A DNA stretch of 64,000 bases from Pseudomonas hormoni (GTDB lineage: Bacteria; Pseudomonadota; Gammaproteobacteria; Pseudomonadales; Pseudomonadaceae). The notes beneath the pieces are model-generated. The model made no database searches. It saw nothing but the letters and a program-made list of their open reading frames with translations, and had not been told where the DNA came from. Shown here one piece after another: positions 24,301 to 32,208 of the stretch. The position numbers and the translations under genes are program-made. The stretch covers positions 1,493,001-1,557,000 of the forward strand of contig NZ_CP075566.1 of NCBI RefSeq assembly GCF_018502625.1, read 5' to 3'. Numbering within the stretch: the first letter of the stretch is position 1; the number at the start of each line of letters is the position of its first letter.

Positions 24301-24504
24301 ATGGCCTACGGAAAAAAAGAACACCGCCACGCACGCCAAGTGAAGGTTTTGCTGAATGACGAAGAGTTCATCCGGCTACGGGAATACGCGCACAGCGTCG
24401 GCACACAACACAGCGCTCTCAGCCGAGTGATTCTCAAAGCTGTGATCGAAGTCATCGAGCAAACGGGTGAGCTGCCCGAATGGATCGAAATAAAACGGGC
24501 CTAG
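24301..24504 (+). CDS. Small ribbon-helix-helix-like regulator
   Basis: 67 residues from ATG 24301 (GGAAGTGA upstream; GTG 24292 is less likely). The sequence QVKVLLNDEEFIRLREYAHS followed by ALSRVILKAVIEVIEQ has the beta-strand plus two helices of an Arc/MetJ-type DNA-binding protein. It sits where a CII- or early regulator gene would be. DNA binding is inferred. Confidence 0.65.
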   Translation: MAYGKKEHRHARQVKVLLNDEEFIRLREYAHSVGTQHSALSRVILKAVIEVIEQTGELPEWIEIKRA

Positions 24505-24531
24505 CCAATCCCGCTCACCAGAGGACGGGCA

Positions 24532-24729
24532 ATGAATTTTCTAGAACCGGCAGTACTGCTGGACCAGCAACAGATGGACGTACTTGAGCGAGTGGCGAAC
24601 AACGCAGGCATCACAGGCGAAGAGCTCGTCAGGCAAACACTCAAGCGAGTTCTTGACTCCCTTGAGCAAGCCGAGAAGGCGAATCGCTCGCCGCCAAGCA
24701 ACGTGTTTCGGCTCCCTTTGAAGCGGTAA
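24532..24729 (+). CDS. Hypothetical small helical protein
   Basis: 65 residues with AGAGG before ATG 24532. DQQQMDVLERVANNAGITGE followed by ELVRQTLKRVLDSLEQAEK could be another RHH-like or purely helical fold. Unknown function, early right operon. Confidence 0.55.
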   Translation: MNFLEPAVLLDQQQMDVLERVANNAGITGEELVRQTLKRVLDSLEQAEKANRSPPSNVFRLPLKR

Positions 24730-24733
24730 TACG

Positions 24734-24798
24734 GGTCCTTTATTGAGGACTGCAAGGCGGTTTGATTGGTGACACCACCGGTCCTTAATTCGGGACTG
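24734..24798 (+). promoter_or_regulatory. Two similar stem-loops in the early right leader
   Basis: GGTCCTTTATTGAGGACTG (24734-24752) and GGTCCTTAATTCGGGACTG (24780-24798) each fold GGTCC against GGACT. Two near-identical hairpins 46 bases apart in an early transcript could be antitermination or processing sites. No similar pair elsewhere in the window. Confidence 0.4.
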
Positions 24799-24878
24799 GA
24801 AGCAGAAAGGGTCATGGGTTCATCCCTGATCAGTAGTAGCGATTTGGCATGAACCCAGAATACGAACGAGAGAGCCTT

Positions 24879-25496
24879 ATGAATACGTCCAGTTCAAGAC
24901 ACAGCGTTCAAACCCGTGACCAGGTGCTGGTCGCTCATGCAGCGAACCAGATCGCTCGAACCAGCTTGAGCCAGGACGACTTCGCCCAGGCGCTGAGCCG
25001 CGAGCTGCACTTGGCTTGCCCGGAAAAGGCCATCTCCAAAGAGGTGCCTGACTTCGCCGCGCTCACCGGGCAAAACGACGTCGGTGAATTCGTGAAAGCA
25101 ACCGGCCGCTGGCTGAAGCGTGTTCAGCGCTGGCTCTCCGGCGATCAAGACATGCCGTCCTGGCTTGAAGAGTCGTGGGTCAACGCGCTTGAACCTGAGT
25201 TCCGCGATCACTGCATCAATGAATTGGCCGGCCGCCACGGACTGATCGGCGCCCGCCAGATGACCAGCGACCAATGTGCAAACAGGAGCTTCGGCGCTCT
25301 GATTCGCGCCCTTGGCGACGTGATCGACACCGGCAGCGAAGTGTTCGACGACCAGGTGATGTGCGAAGTCGACTTGCCTCACCTTCCGGCATTCGTTGCG
25401 CAGTGCCGTCAGGTTGAAGCTCGGGCAGGGGAGTTGGGGCGGAAGGCTGAAGCCCTGCTTGTGAAGCACCGTCCGAATTTGAAATCCATCGCCTGA
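24879..25496 (+). CDS. YdaT-like early phage protein
   Basis: 205 residues from ATG 24879 (GAGAG upstream; ATG 24849 has none). The plan is an N-terminal helical domain (DQVLVAHAANQIARTSLSQ), then EFVKATGRWLKRVQRWLSGD and WLEESWVNALEPEFRDHCIN, the pattern of YdaT-like proteins that follow YdaS in lambdoid prophages. Enteric YdaT affects cell division when expressed. Assignment is by layout and partial similarity. Confidence 0.55.
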   Translation: MNTSSSRHSVQTRDQVLVAHAANQIARTSLSQDDFAQALSRELHLACPEKAISKEVPDFAALTGQNDVGEFVKATGRWLKRVQRWLSGDQDMPSWLEESWVNALEPEFRDHCINELAGRHGLIGARQMTSDQCANRSFGALIRALGDVIDTGSEVFDDQVMCEVDLPHLPAFVAQCRQVEARAGELGRKAEALLVKHRPNLKSIA

Positions 25497-25561
25497 ATTC
25501 CAGGCACAAAAAAGCCGGGATTGCGCCCCGGCTGATTCATTACCACTTCATGAGGTCGATT

Positions 25562-26422
25562 ATGCAGAGCCAACTCCATTCAAGCAATACCTCTCCCAAT
25601 GTCGCGACACGTTTTGTTAACTCCGAAAACGTGTCGCGTACCGAAATCGTCAGCCTTATAGATGGCGAGGCTGTCACCACGACTCTGGCAATCGCTGCCG
25701 GCTGCAGCGTCGATCACGCAAGCGTTATCAAACTTGTTCGCGCGTATCAGGCGGATCTGGAAGAGTTCGGCTTGCTCGGATTTGAAATCCAGCCAAGACC
25801 AGCCGGCCAGCACGGCGGCGCAGATACTGAATTCGCCGTCCTTAACGAGCAGCAGTCGACGCTCATCCTCACCTACATGCGCAACAGTTCGATTGTTCGT
25901 GAGTTTAAAAAACGCCTAGTCAAAGACTTCTGGCGCCTGGTTCACGCCAAGCCAACCTTCGACTACGCCGCCGCCCTCAACGATCCTCGTACCTTACTGG
26001 CCCTGCTCACTGACAACGTGAAGAAGGTCGTCGCACTGGAAGCTGACAACACGGAGCTTTCCCAGGAAAACCTAATGCTCGAGCAGAAGGTCGCCGCCGA
26101 TGCGCCGAAGGCAGCGTTCTTCGACGCAGTGACTGTCACTCATGAAACCTACTCGGTTGCCGAGGCCGCGAAGCTGATCGGCACCGGCCAGAACCGCCTG
26201 ATGGCATTCCTGCGTCAGCGCCGCTGGGTGACCCTCCGCAAAAACGAACCGATGCAAGGCCCGATTGAATCCGGCTACCTCACCGCTAAGCTCAGCACCT
26301 TCGAGCATCCCGAGAACGGCAAGACCACCGTGTCGACTCCAAGAGTCACCGGCAAAGGATTGACCAAGCTGCAGGCCCTGTGGGCGCGCCGTGACGCCGA
26401 TCTGCTCGGAGATGCCGCATGA
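25562..26422 (+). CDS. Rha-type regulator with KilAC (ANT) domain
   Basis: 286 residues from ATG 25562 (GAGGT 6 bases upstream). Residues 30-125 are Rha-like (GCSVDHASVIKLVRAYQADL, FAVLNEQQSTLILTYMRNS, KRLVKDFW); residues 175-280 are the KilAC/ANT domain (ETYSVAEAAKLIGTGQNRL, FLRQRRWVTLRKNEPMQG). Such proteins act as phage antirepressors or early regulators. Codons 14-26 contain the strongest CGCGACACG inverted repeat, which translates to NVATRFVNSENVSR. Confidence 0.85.
   Translation: MQSQLHSSNTSPNVATRFVNSENVSRTEIVSLIDGEAVTTTLAIAAGCSVDHASVIKLVRAYQADLEEFGLLGFEIQPRPAGQHGGADTEFAVLNEQQSTLILTYMRNSSIVREFKKRLVKDFWRLVHAKPTFDYAAALNDPRTLLALLTDNVKKVVALEADNTELSQENLMLEQKVAADAPKAAFFDAVTVTHETYSVAEAAKLIGTGQNRLMAFLRQRRWVTLRKNEPMQGPIESGYLTAKLSTFEHPENGKTTVSTPRVTGKGLTKLQALWARRDADLLGDAA
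25603..25638. repeat. CGCGACACG inverted repeat, copy 2 (13-bp arms)
   Basis: CGCGACACGTTTT (25603-25615) and AAAACGTGTCGCG (25626-25638) are exact complements with a 10-base loop, inside the Rha/KilAC coding sequence. Strongest of the three related elements. Confidence 0.8.
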
Positions 26423-26649
26423 GCCGACTCACCGTAGTAATCGAGGGCGCGACAGTGCCAATCCATCTTGGTATGGCTTTGGCAGGAGGACGCCTTACCA
26501 GCGCCTCGTTGGGCGACCACTCCGAAATGCTCGAAACAGCCAAGAGCCTTTTGAGAGCGCTCTTCTATTACAACCAGATGCCCGAAGCAGAGCGACTTGT
26601 TATTGAGCGCAATGCCCGCGACCTCATTGAAAAAGTGGAGGCCGCGTAA
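26419..26649 (+). CDS. Hypothetical small phage protein
   Basis: 76 residues; ATGA overlap with the Rha/KilAC stop and 1-base overlap with the next start, so fully coupled. Begins MSRLTVVIEGATVPIHLGMA, ends with a helix ERLVIERNARDLIEKVEAA. Unknown. Confidence 0.65.
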   Translation: MSRLTVVIEGATVPIHLGMALAGGRLTSASLGDHSEMLETAKSLLRALFYYNQMPEAERLVIERNARDLIEKVEAA

Positions 26650-27446
26650 TGGCCCGTGCACGCAACCTCAAACCCGCCCTGTTCAAAAATGAACTGCTCG
26701 GCGTGGCAGATCCAATGCTCACCCTCCTGTTCGAAGGCCTGTGGCTTCTCGCTGATCGGGAAGGGCGCCTGGAAGATCGTCCGCTTCGCATCAAGGGCGA
26801 ACTGTTTCCGTACCGCGACGGGCTCGATATGGACGACATGCTCAACTGGCTTGCGGAAACCGGCTTCATCTTTCGCTACACCGTGGGTGAAAAGCGCTAC
26901 ATCGAAATCGACAACTTCGTGAAACATCAGAACCCGCACCGCAACGAACCCGAGTCGTTTATCCCTTCAGTATCAAATGGATGTATCACTTCGGAATTTG
27001 GCAGAAGTCCTACCGATAAAATCGTAAGCGCTCCGGCTGACTCCCTCTCTACTGACTCCCTTAACCTGACTGCTGATCCCCTCACACCACCGACACCTGC
27101 GGCATCGGCGACCGAGGATCTGTTCCCGAAGTTCTGGAAGCTGTACCCGAACAAGAAGGGCAAGGCGAACGCGGAGAAGGCTTGGAAGAAACTCAAGGTC
27201 ACTGACGAACTGTTCACTCTGATCGCCAGCGGCTTGGCCAAGCAAGTCGTCTGCCCTGACTGGACCAAGGACGGCGGCCAGTACATCCCGCACCCTGCAA
27301 CCTGGCTCAACGGCAAGCGCTGGGAAGACGAGGTCAAGGTCGCCAGCAACGTCCACCAGTTCCCCCAATCCCGTCACACCGGCTTCGCTGAACGCGACTA
27401 CACCGCCGGCCTGACCCAACGGGAGGACGGCAGCTATGCGATCTGA
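26649..27446 (+). CDS. Phage replication initiation protein, O-like
   Basis: 265 residues. N-terminal winged helix of phage replisome organisers: KPALFKNELLGVADPMLTLL, EGLWLLADREGRLEDRPLRI, FVKHQNPHRNEP; a flexible Ser/Thr/Pro linker (about 115-160); a C-terminal DnaT/O-type domain with FPKFWKLYPNKKGKANAEKA and YIPHPATWLNGKRWEDE. It should bind the phage origin and recruit the DnaC-like loader encoded next. The origin may lie in this gene, as in lambda O. Overlaps the next gene by 11 bases. Confidence 0.85.
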   Translation: MARARNLKPALFKNELLGVADPMLTLLFEGLWLLADREGRLEDRPLRIKGELFPYRDGLDMDDMLNWLAETGFIFRYTVGEKRYIEIDNFVKHQNPHRNEPESFIPSVSNGCITSEFGRSPTDKIVSAPADSLSTDSLNLTADPLTPPTPAASATEDLFPKFWKLYPNKKGKANAEKAWKKLKVTDELFTLIASGLAKQVVCPDWTKDGGQYIPHPATWLNGKRWEDEVKVASNVHQFPQSRHTGFAERDYTAGLTQREDGSYAI

Positions 27447-28230
27447 AAAAGTAATCGCCATGCCTAGCGCCTTGCCAGCTCCGCAAAAGACCACCGGGGT
27501 TTGCGAAGAACACGGCCAGTTTTCGCAAACCGTGAACGTGATCTTCGGCAAAGTCTTCAAGACTGGTTGCCCGGAGTGCATGCGCATCGCGAAGGAAGAA
27601 GAGGCTGAGCGGGCCAAGATTCACGAACGCTACGAGCTCTCCGTCAAACTCGGTTCGGCGCTGATTCCAAAGCGCTTCGCCGACAAGACGCTCAATGGCT
27701 ACATCGCTGAGTCGCCCGAGCAGAAAGAGGCGCTGCGGATCTGCCGGAAGTACGTGGACAAATTCCCGGAAATCTCCGAGTCGGGCCGATGCCTGCTGAT
27801 GCTGGGCAAGCCTGGAACTGGCAAAACTCACCTGGCCGTCGCAATCGCCAATGAGCTGATGCGCAAGACCGCCGCTACTGTCGTGTACCGCACGATCGGC
27901 TCAATCCTGCACGACATCAGGTCCACGTACGGCGGCGGCACCGAACGCACTGAGGGAATGATCCTTTCCGGGCTGATCGCACCGTCTCTGCTGGTTTTGG
28001 ACGAGATCGGTGTGAGCAAGGAATCCCCGAGCGACTTCGAGCTGACGACGTTGTTCACGATCATCAACGGCCGTTACGAGCAAATGCGCCCCACGGTGAT
28101 CATCTCAAACCTCGACGGTAAATCGCTGCCTTCGGCCATGGGCGAGCGTTGCGTGGACCGGCTTCGAGAGGGCGGAGTGATCGTCATTCCGTTCGAGTGG
28201 GAATCTCAGCGCGGCAAGGAGGGTTTTTAG
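27436..28230 (+). CDS. DnaC-like helicase loader ATPase
   Basis: 264 residues. An N-terminal zinc-binding part (CEEHG and CPEC, residues 23-48) precedes an AAA+ domain with Walker A GKPGTGKTHL (about 124-133) and Walker B LLVLDEIG (Asp189, Glu190), then a sensor-type arginine (ERCVDRLREGG). It should load host DnaB at the phage origin. Paired with the O-like protein. Confidence 0.93.
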   Translation: MRSEKVIAMPSALPAPQKTTGVCEEHGQFSQTVNVIFGKVFKTGCPECMRIAKEEEAERAKIHERYELSVKLGSALIPKRFADKTLNGYIAESPEQKEALRICRKYVDKFPEISESGRCLLMLGKPGTGKTHLAVAIANELMRKTAATVVYRTIGSILHDIRSTYGGGTERTEGMILSGLIAPSLLVLDEIGVSKESPSDFELTTLFTIINGRYEQMRPTVIISNLDGKSLPSAMGERCVDRLREGGVIVIPFEWESQRGKEGF

Positions 28231-28326
28231 ATGATCCCTAAATCAGCAATGACACTGTTTTGCACCTTTGCCGGTTTCGCCATCGGCGTGTTCTGCGTCT
28301 TGATCACATTTGCGGTGACGTCATGA
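28231..28326 (+). CDS. 31-residue membrane peptide
   Basis: ATG 28231 directly follows the helicase-loader stop, with AAGGAGG 9 bases upstream. It encodes MIPKSAMTLFCTFAGFAIG and a further hydrophobic run: one transmembrane helix. The stop overlaps the next start (ATGA). Good site and coupling support it; function unknown. Confidence 0.6.
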   Translation: MIPKSAMTLFCTFAGFAIGVFCVLITFAVTS

Positions 28327-28793
28327 CGGACAAGATCAGCGTCAACTGCCAGGCCAAGCTCACCGAAGCCATCACTTGCCTCAGTGCGATGTTCCGCGAG
28401 AAGAAGTTCGTGGTGGTGTCGCTGCGACCGGGCAAGGACCGCACGCTCGATCAGAACGCTCTTTGGTTTGCGATGTACAAGCGTATTTCCGAGATGACCC
28501 AGATCGGCGACGCAGCGGACGCCCGGCGCTACTGCAAACTGCATTTCGGCGTACAGATCCTGCTCAACGAAGATTCGGGATTCCAAGCGGCGTGGTACCG
28601 GGTCATGCGTCACCTGCCGTACGAGGAGAAGCTGGCTCTGATGGGTGAGCACAAATTGTTCGGGCCCGACGGCTTCCCGGTGACCAGTCTGTTCAATCGT
28701 GCCCAGGGCATCGCTTACACCGACCGCATCGCCGCGTACTTCACCGGCCAGGGCGTTGTGTTCACGGATCTGCTGAGCAAGGAGGCTGCATGA
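28323..28793 (+). CDS. NinB-like recombination protein
   Basis: 156 residues from ATG 28323 (ATGA overlap). It carries VVVSLRPGKDRTLDQNALWF near residue 32, where the LDQN tetrad is the hallmark of NinB-type proteins, and then a helical body (DARRYCKLHFGVQILLNED, AWYRVMRHLPYEEKLALMG). NinB binds single-stranded DNA and replaces RecFOR functions in lambda. The overall match is partial; the gene order before NinG agrees. Confidence 0.65.
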   Translation: MTDKISVNCQAKLTEAITCLSAMFREKKFVVVSLRPGKDRTLDQNALWFAMYKRISEMTQIGDAADARRYCKLHFGVQILLNEDSGFQAAWYRVMRHLPYEEKLALMGEHKLFGPDGFPVTSLFNRAQGIAYTDRIAAYFTGQGVVFTDLLSKEAA

Positions 28794-29038
28794 GTGAAGG
28801 ACTTGGAATAACCACCGAAACGACTGTGTTTTTGTCCGTCGACAAGCTGGTCAAGGAAATGGATGCGGAAGACATCGGAAGCTTTTGCAGTGCGGTCGCG
28901 CTTCGGCTGGATGGCGAGTATGCGAATAGAGCAGATGCGGCCAGTGAGTTCGCAGGCGGTCTGTCTGAGTTTGGTTGCCGCTTCCTTGCCGAGGTGGTGG
29001 CGAACTTCTACATGCGTCAGAAGCGGGAGGACCGCTGA
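28790..29038 (+). CDS. Hypothetical small phage protein
   Basis: 82 residues, ATGA overlap with the upstream stop; its stop overlaps the NinG start. MSEGLGITTETTVFLSVDKL, later FAGGLSEFGCRFLAEVVANF. Acidic, no known domain. Confidence 0.65.
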   Translation: MSEGLGITTETTVFLSVDKLVKEMDAEDIGSFCSAVALRLDGEYANRADAASEFAGGLSEFGCRFLAEVVANFYMRQKREDR

Positions 29039-29619
29039 TGCTCGCCGCCAAACAACCCAAGCCGAAGAAGTGCAAGAACCCGGCCTGCGTGGTCTCATTC
29101 ACCCCGCAGCGCCTTGGGCAAGCGGTCTGCAACTACACCTGCGGCCTGGCCATCAAGGACGTGAATCAGGAGAAGGCGCGCAAGTCGTTGGCTCAGATCG
29201 GGCGCAAAGAAATCAAGGTCCGCAGGGAGAAACTGAAGAGCAGGGCGGATCACCTGAAAGACACGCAACAGGCGTTCAATGCCTGGGTGCGAGAGCGTGA
29301 TGCCGCACAGCCCTGCATCAGCTGCGGGCGACACCACCAAGGCAAGTACGACGCCGGCCACTACCGGACTGTTGGGAGTAACCCTGCGCTTCGCTTCGAG
29401 CCGCTGAATTGCCACCGCCAGTGCTCACCATGCAACACCCGGCTGTCCGGAAACATCGTGAACTACCGCATCGAACTGGTGAGGCGGATCGGCGCTGAGG
29501 CGGTCGAGTGGCTGGAGGGTCCGCATGAGCCGAAGAAGTACACGATCGAAGAGCTGAAGGCGATGACCGCCGAATACCGGGCAAAGACAAGAGACTTGAA
29601 AAAGGGGCAGGCCGCATGA
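29038..29619 (+). CDS. ninG: NinG/Rap recombination protein
   Basis: 193 residues from ATG 29038 with GGGAGGACC upstream. NinG family: basic N-terminus with CKNPACVVSFTPQRLGQAVC, coiled middle, then an HNH-like zinc part CISCGRHHQGKYDAGHYRTV, LNCHRQCSPCNTRLSGN. Rap/NinG is a structure-specific endonuclease acting on recombination intermediates. Its place after NinB and before the late switch is as in lambdoid phages. Confidence 0.92.
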   Translation: MLAAKQPKPKKCKNPACVVSFTPQRLGQAVCNYTCGLAIKDVNQEKARKSLAQIGRKEIKVRREKLKSRADHLKDTQQAFNAWVRERDAAQPCISCGRHHQGKYDAGHYRTVGSNPALRFEPLNCHRQCSPCNTRLSGNIVNYRIELVRRIGAEAVEWLEGPHEPKKYTIEELKAMTAEYRAKTRDLKKGQAA

Positions 29620-30293
29620 AACTGATCAACGCAAGGCAGGTATGGACTGAAGCTCAGCACGAATCGAACGCGGCAATCAGTGCTGTAGCCATCGACAAGG
29701 CTCAATCGGCGCCAATCAAGAAGGGCGCCCGCATGCGACGACATGAGGCAGTATTCGCTGCCTTGGGCGATGACAAGGAAGAGCGCATTCAGATCGTGCG
29801 CCAGAAGATCAGTATCAGTGAGTCACGCGGCGCACCAATTGGTCGATCCACCGCCCGGGCCGCGCACCTGGCCACCATCGGCAAGGTACTGCGTGCAATC
29901 GACACACTTCCTTTCCAGGTACAGCAGTTCGGTCACTTCCTCTACCACCCGATGATGACCATGCAGCACGTCATGAATGCGGTGTTGTTGGTCGCCTCGA
30001 AAGCCGAGCTGCCTGATCTGACCTCGGCAAAGCGCGTGAAGGCGCACTACCTGGTGACTCTGGCGCTTCAATCGTACAAGGCTCAGGTAAGCGGGGCGGC
30101 GGAGTGGGGGCCGGCACGTGTCGCCGCCGAGATGGAAAGCTTCTTCGGAGTGACGATCGATCCGAAGAATTGGACTCGTGACTGGCTCGACCTCTGGGAG
30201 TCCCTGAAATCTGTCATTGCTGAAGTGGATATTCAGGCACAGCAGCCGGTATGGCAGGTCATTCACGCGGAAAAAGAAGAAGAGGCAGCATAA
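29616..30293 (+). CDS. Unknown protein in the position of antiterminator Q
   Basis: 225 residues, ATGA overlap with ninG. Sequence is helical and basic in the first half (INARQVWTEAQHESNAAIS, IKKGARMRRHEAVFAALGDD) and acidic at the C-terminus. It is the last early gene, followed by a terminator and the lysis/late genes. That is where Q lies in lambda, but I see no Q zinc-finger motif, so the function is open. Confidence 0.6.
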   Translation: MKLINARQVWTEAQHESNAAISAVAIDKAQSAPIKKGARMRRHEAVFAALGDDKEERIQIVRQKISISESRGAPIGRSTARAAHLATIGKVLRAIDTLPFQVQQFGHFLYHPMMTMQHVMNAVLLVASKAELPDLTSAKRVKAHYLVTLALQSYKAQVSGAAEWGPARVAAEMESFFGVTIDPKNWTRDWLDLWESLKSVIAEVDIQAQQPVWQVIHAEKEEEAA

Positions 30294-30370
30294 ACATATT
30301 GACATGACGGGGATTTGTGCGTACTTTTCCCATAGTGCGCAATTCACGCAACACGCACACAAATATCTGA

Positions 30371-30396
30371 ACCCGGCCATCGCGCCGGGTTTTTTG
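30371..30396 (+). terminator. Terminator at the early/late junction
   Basis: ACCCGGC (30371-30377) pairs with GCCGGGT (30384-30390), followed by a T run. Sits 78 bases after the last early gene; an antiterminator target in the lambda scheme. Confidence 0.8.
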
Positions 30397-30433
30397 TTAG
30401 CATCCTGCCTTTCAATCTGGCTAGGAGGCTTGA

Positions 30434-30643
30434 ATGGCCATTTATACCGTCAGCGAAGTAAAAAGCGGCATTGAAGGTGAACCTGGTAGTTGGCGGGTGC
30501 ATGTTTTTGGAAAGCCGATTGATCCACCTTTTCTCACAAAAGACTTGGCCGCCTCGTATATGAAATTTTTGATCGAAAAGAATCGACAAGAAAAGGCGAT
30601 TAAGCATGGCGGTGAAGATGGGCAGGGTGGCACGCATCCATAG
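30434..30643 (+). CDS. Hypothetical small protein before the holin
   Basis: 69 residues with TAGGAGGCTTGA before ATG 30434. MAIYTVSEVKSGIEGEPGSW, then VHVFGKPIDPPFLTKDLAAS, a small alpha/beta fold with a Gly/His-rich tail. It lies between two terminators (30371-30396 and 30657-30683), so it forms its own transcription unit, typical of a moron. Unknown function. Confidence 0.6.
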   Translation: MAIYTVSEVKSGIEGEPGSWRVHVFGKPIDPPFLTKDLAASYMKFLIEKNRQEKAIKHGGEDGQGGTHP

Positions 30644-31045
30644 AAAGACAGTCTTTTCAAAGGTCGCTTAGGCGGCCTTTTTTAATGCCCGAAATTCACC
30701 GCAGCCAGGGCGGCCTCACGGAAGGCCTGGACACTGATAAGCCGGCAAGTGGAGTGACACGAGAAAACACCTGCAGCCCGCGCACCCTGGCGGTACATGC
30801 TCCCGGGTGGCGCGAGACTGGACTGCGAGATCGATGCAAATGGGCGTCGACGCAGAGAAGGTCTTCGGCAGACAGCTGGGGAAAGACCCTCACGCTTATT
30901 TCTAGCCTCAGCATCTGCTGGGGCTTTTTCGTTTTCGGCTCCACCACACCCATCGCTCTGAGCTAGGAGTGCTGTTGGAGCTGATTCAAATCCGCAGGCA
31001 ATCGCCTGCCAACAGATCACCGCTCCCTGACGGGGAGGAACTGAG
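30644..31045 (+). other. 402-base gap before the holin: terminators and possible late leader
   Basis: Contains a terminator at 30657-30683 (AAAGG/CCTTTT stem, T run) and another at 30904-30930 (AGCC-CAGCA / TGCTG-GGCT, T run). The 220 bases between them have a frame of 93 residues (30685-30966) with atypical composition and no ribosome site. An RNA ending at 30930, such as the late leader RNA on which Q-type factors act, would fit but is not shown. Confidence 0.4.
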
Positions 31046-31378
31046 ATGCCCAACATGCCAGACAAACCAGACACCTGGGCGATAGCGCTTGCGTGGTTGA
31101 GCCAGCATTCGCCGATCCTCTTCGCCGCTGGACTGTCCTGTGCCATGGCTGTGCTTCGAATCACATACGGTGGTGGCACTCGACGTCAGATGCTGGTGGA
31201 AGGGGCGATCTGCGGTGGCTTGACCCTGACCATCATCAGCGGGCTGGATTTCTTCGGTCTGCCTCAGAGCATGGCCACCTTTGCCGGTGGCTGGGTTGGC
31301 TTCCTGGGCGTGGAGAAGATTCGCAACATCGCTGACCGGGTGACTGACTTCAAGTTGCCAAGCCGCAAGCCTGAGTAA
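31046..31378 (+). CDS. Phage holin, lambda S-like superfamily
   Basis: 110 residues with GGGGAGGAACTGAG before the ATG. Hydrophobic spans near residues 25-42, 52-70 and 75-92 (HSPILFAAGLSCAMAVLRI, GAICGGLTLTIISGLDFF, SMATFAGGWVGFLGVEKI) and a charged C-terminus. It should form pores in the inner membrane and set the lysis time. The endolysin and spanins are 27 kb away at the other end of the late region, as in many Pseudomonas prophages. Confidence 0.85.
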   Translation: MPNMPDKPDTWAIALAWLSQHSPILFAAGLSCAMAVLRITYGGGTRRQMLVEGAICGGLTLTIISGLDFFGLPQSMATFAGGWVGFLGVEKIRNIADRVTDFKLPSRKPE

Positions 31379-31380
31379 TC

Positions 31381-31416
31381 CGCGACACGCTTCGCGAATT
31401 ATCAAATCGTGTCGCG
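31381..31416. repeat. CGCGACACG inverted repeat, copy 3
   Basis: CGCGACACG (31381-31389) and CGTGTCGCG (31408-31416) with an 18-base spacer, two bases after the holin stop. Here it is outside coding sequence. Confidence 0.75.
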
Positions 31417-31439
31417 ACGCGCCTTGGCTATCAGCCCTC

Positions 31440-31868
31440 TTATGGGTTCGCGCTGTAGCAAGAGCGGAGTGAGCTCTGGTAGTCCTTCATCATTTCTTGA
31501 AGAACCCCAATGTTTTGTGAAGGCGCTCCACTCGAGGCGACCTCAATTGTAATCTTGAGATCATCGACCTTGTCTCTGATTGGGTTGCATCGATCGTTCT
31601 GTAGTCGTTGCAAGCTTGCTCGAGTGGATTGAAGTTGTGATTGCTGGTTCTCGTAGGCTTGTCGCCATTCCTTGAGGTTCTGCAGTAGCTCTTTGTTCGT
31701 CTCCCGGTATTCCTGGTTTCTCTCTGCTAGTGAAGACAGAGCGGTTTCCTGTTGTCCGTACTTCACCCCTACGGTTGCCGCAGAGCCGAGACCCGTGCAG
31801 AGAGCAGAAATCAATCCGACGGTAATCCAGCTTGGCCTAGTGTTATGGGGAGGGCTTTCGTCGCTCAT
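31440..31868 (-). CDS. Membrane-anchored coiled-coil protein (possible moron)
   Basis: 142 residues from ATG 31868 (an ATG 18 bases upstream is an alternative). One transmembrane helix near residues 15-35 (PSWITVGLISALCTGLGSAA) is followed by a long coiled coil (EYRETNKELLQNLKEWRQAY, STRASLQRLQNDR) likely in the periplasm. It runs against the late transcript, and so has its own control. Shape is like i-spanins, but it has no partner lipoprotein. Unknown function. Confidence 0.6.
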   Translation of the reverse strand: MSDESPPHNTRPSWITVGLISALCTGLGSAATVGVKYGQQETALSSLAERNQEYRETNKELLQNLKEWRQAYENQQSQLQSTRASLQRLQNDRCNPIRDKVDDLKITIEVASSGAPSQNIGVLQEMMKDYQSSLRSCYSANP

Positions 31869-32208
31869 CAATCTTTCCTGATGCAAATGAATCGAGCGCG
31901 GAGTTTATCCAACGATGACGAATTATTCAGGTTGCGCCGCCTTGCCCTGTTCCGCTTGGGTGAGCAGAAGCTGATCGATGTGCTGCTCAACGGCAGAGAG
32001 GGGTGGGTGTGCCGCTGGTTGGCGTGGCTGGATGCCTTTTTCGAATGCTTGGCATGTGTCAAATATCAACCAGAATCACAAGTATGCATTGGTTTTTTAC
32101 CTGTCTATTGTCAAATCAGGTTTTTATGGTAGTGTGGTGGTGTTCGAAATGAACACGACCCCGTTGGATGCCCTCCATCCAACACACTCACTTAAATCGG
32201 TATTGACT
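31869..32208 (+). promoter_or_regulatory. Divergent promoter region with hairpin leader
   Basis: Rightward promoter: TTGTCA (32108-32113), 16 bases, TAGTGT (32130-32135). It is followed by a hairpin GTTGGATG/CATCCAAC (32164-32184). 31900-32090 holds no convincing gene. The sequence is more AT-rich than its surroundings near 32050-32140. Confidence 0.45.

Noticed and set aside
24734..24798. Intrinsic terminators
   Set aside because: The hairpins lack T tracts.
30685..30966. 93-residue frame between two terminators before the holin
   Set aside because: No ribosome site and a composition unlike the neighbours; it crosses a terminator hairpin.
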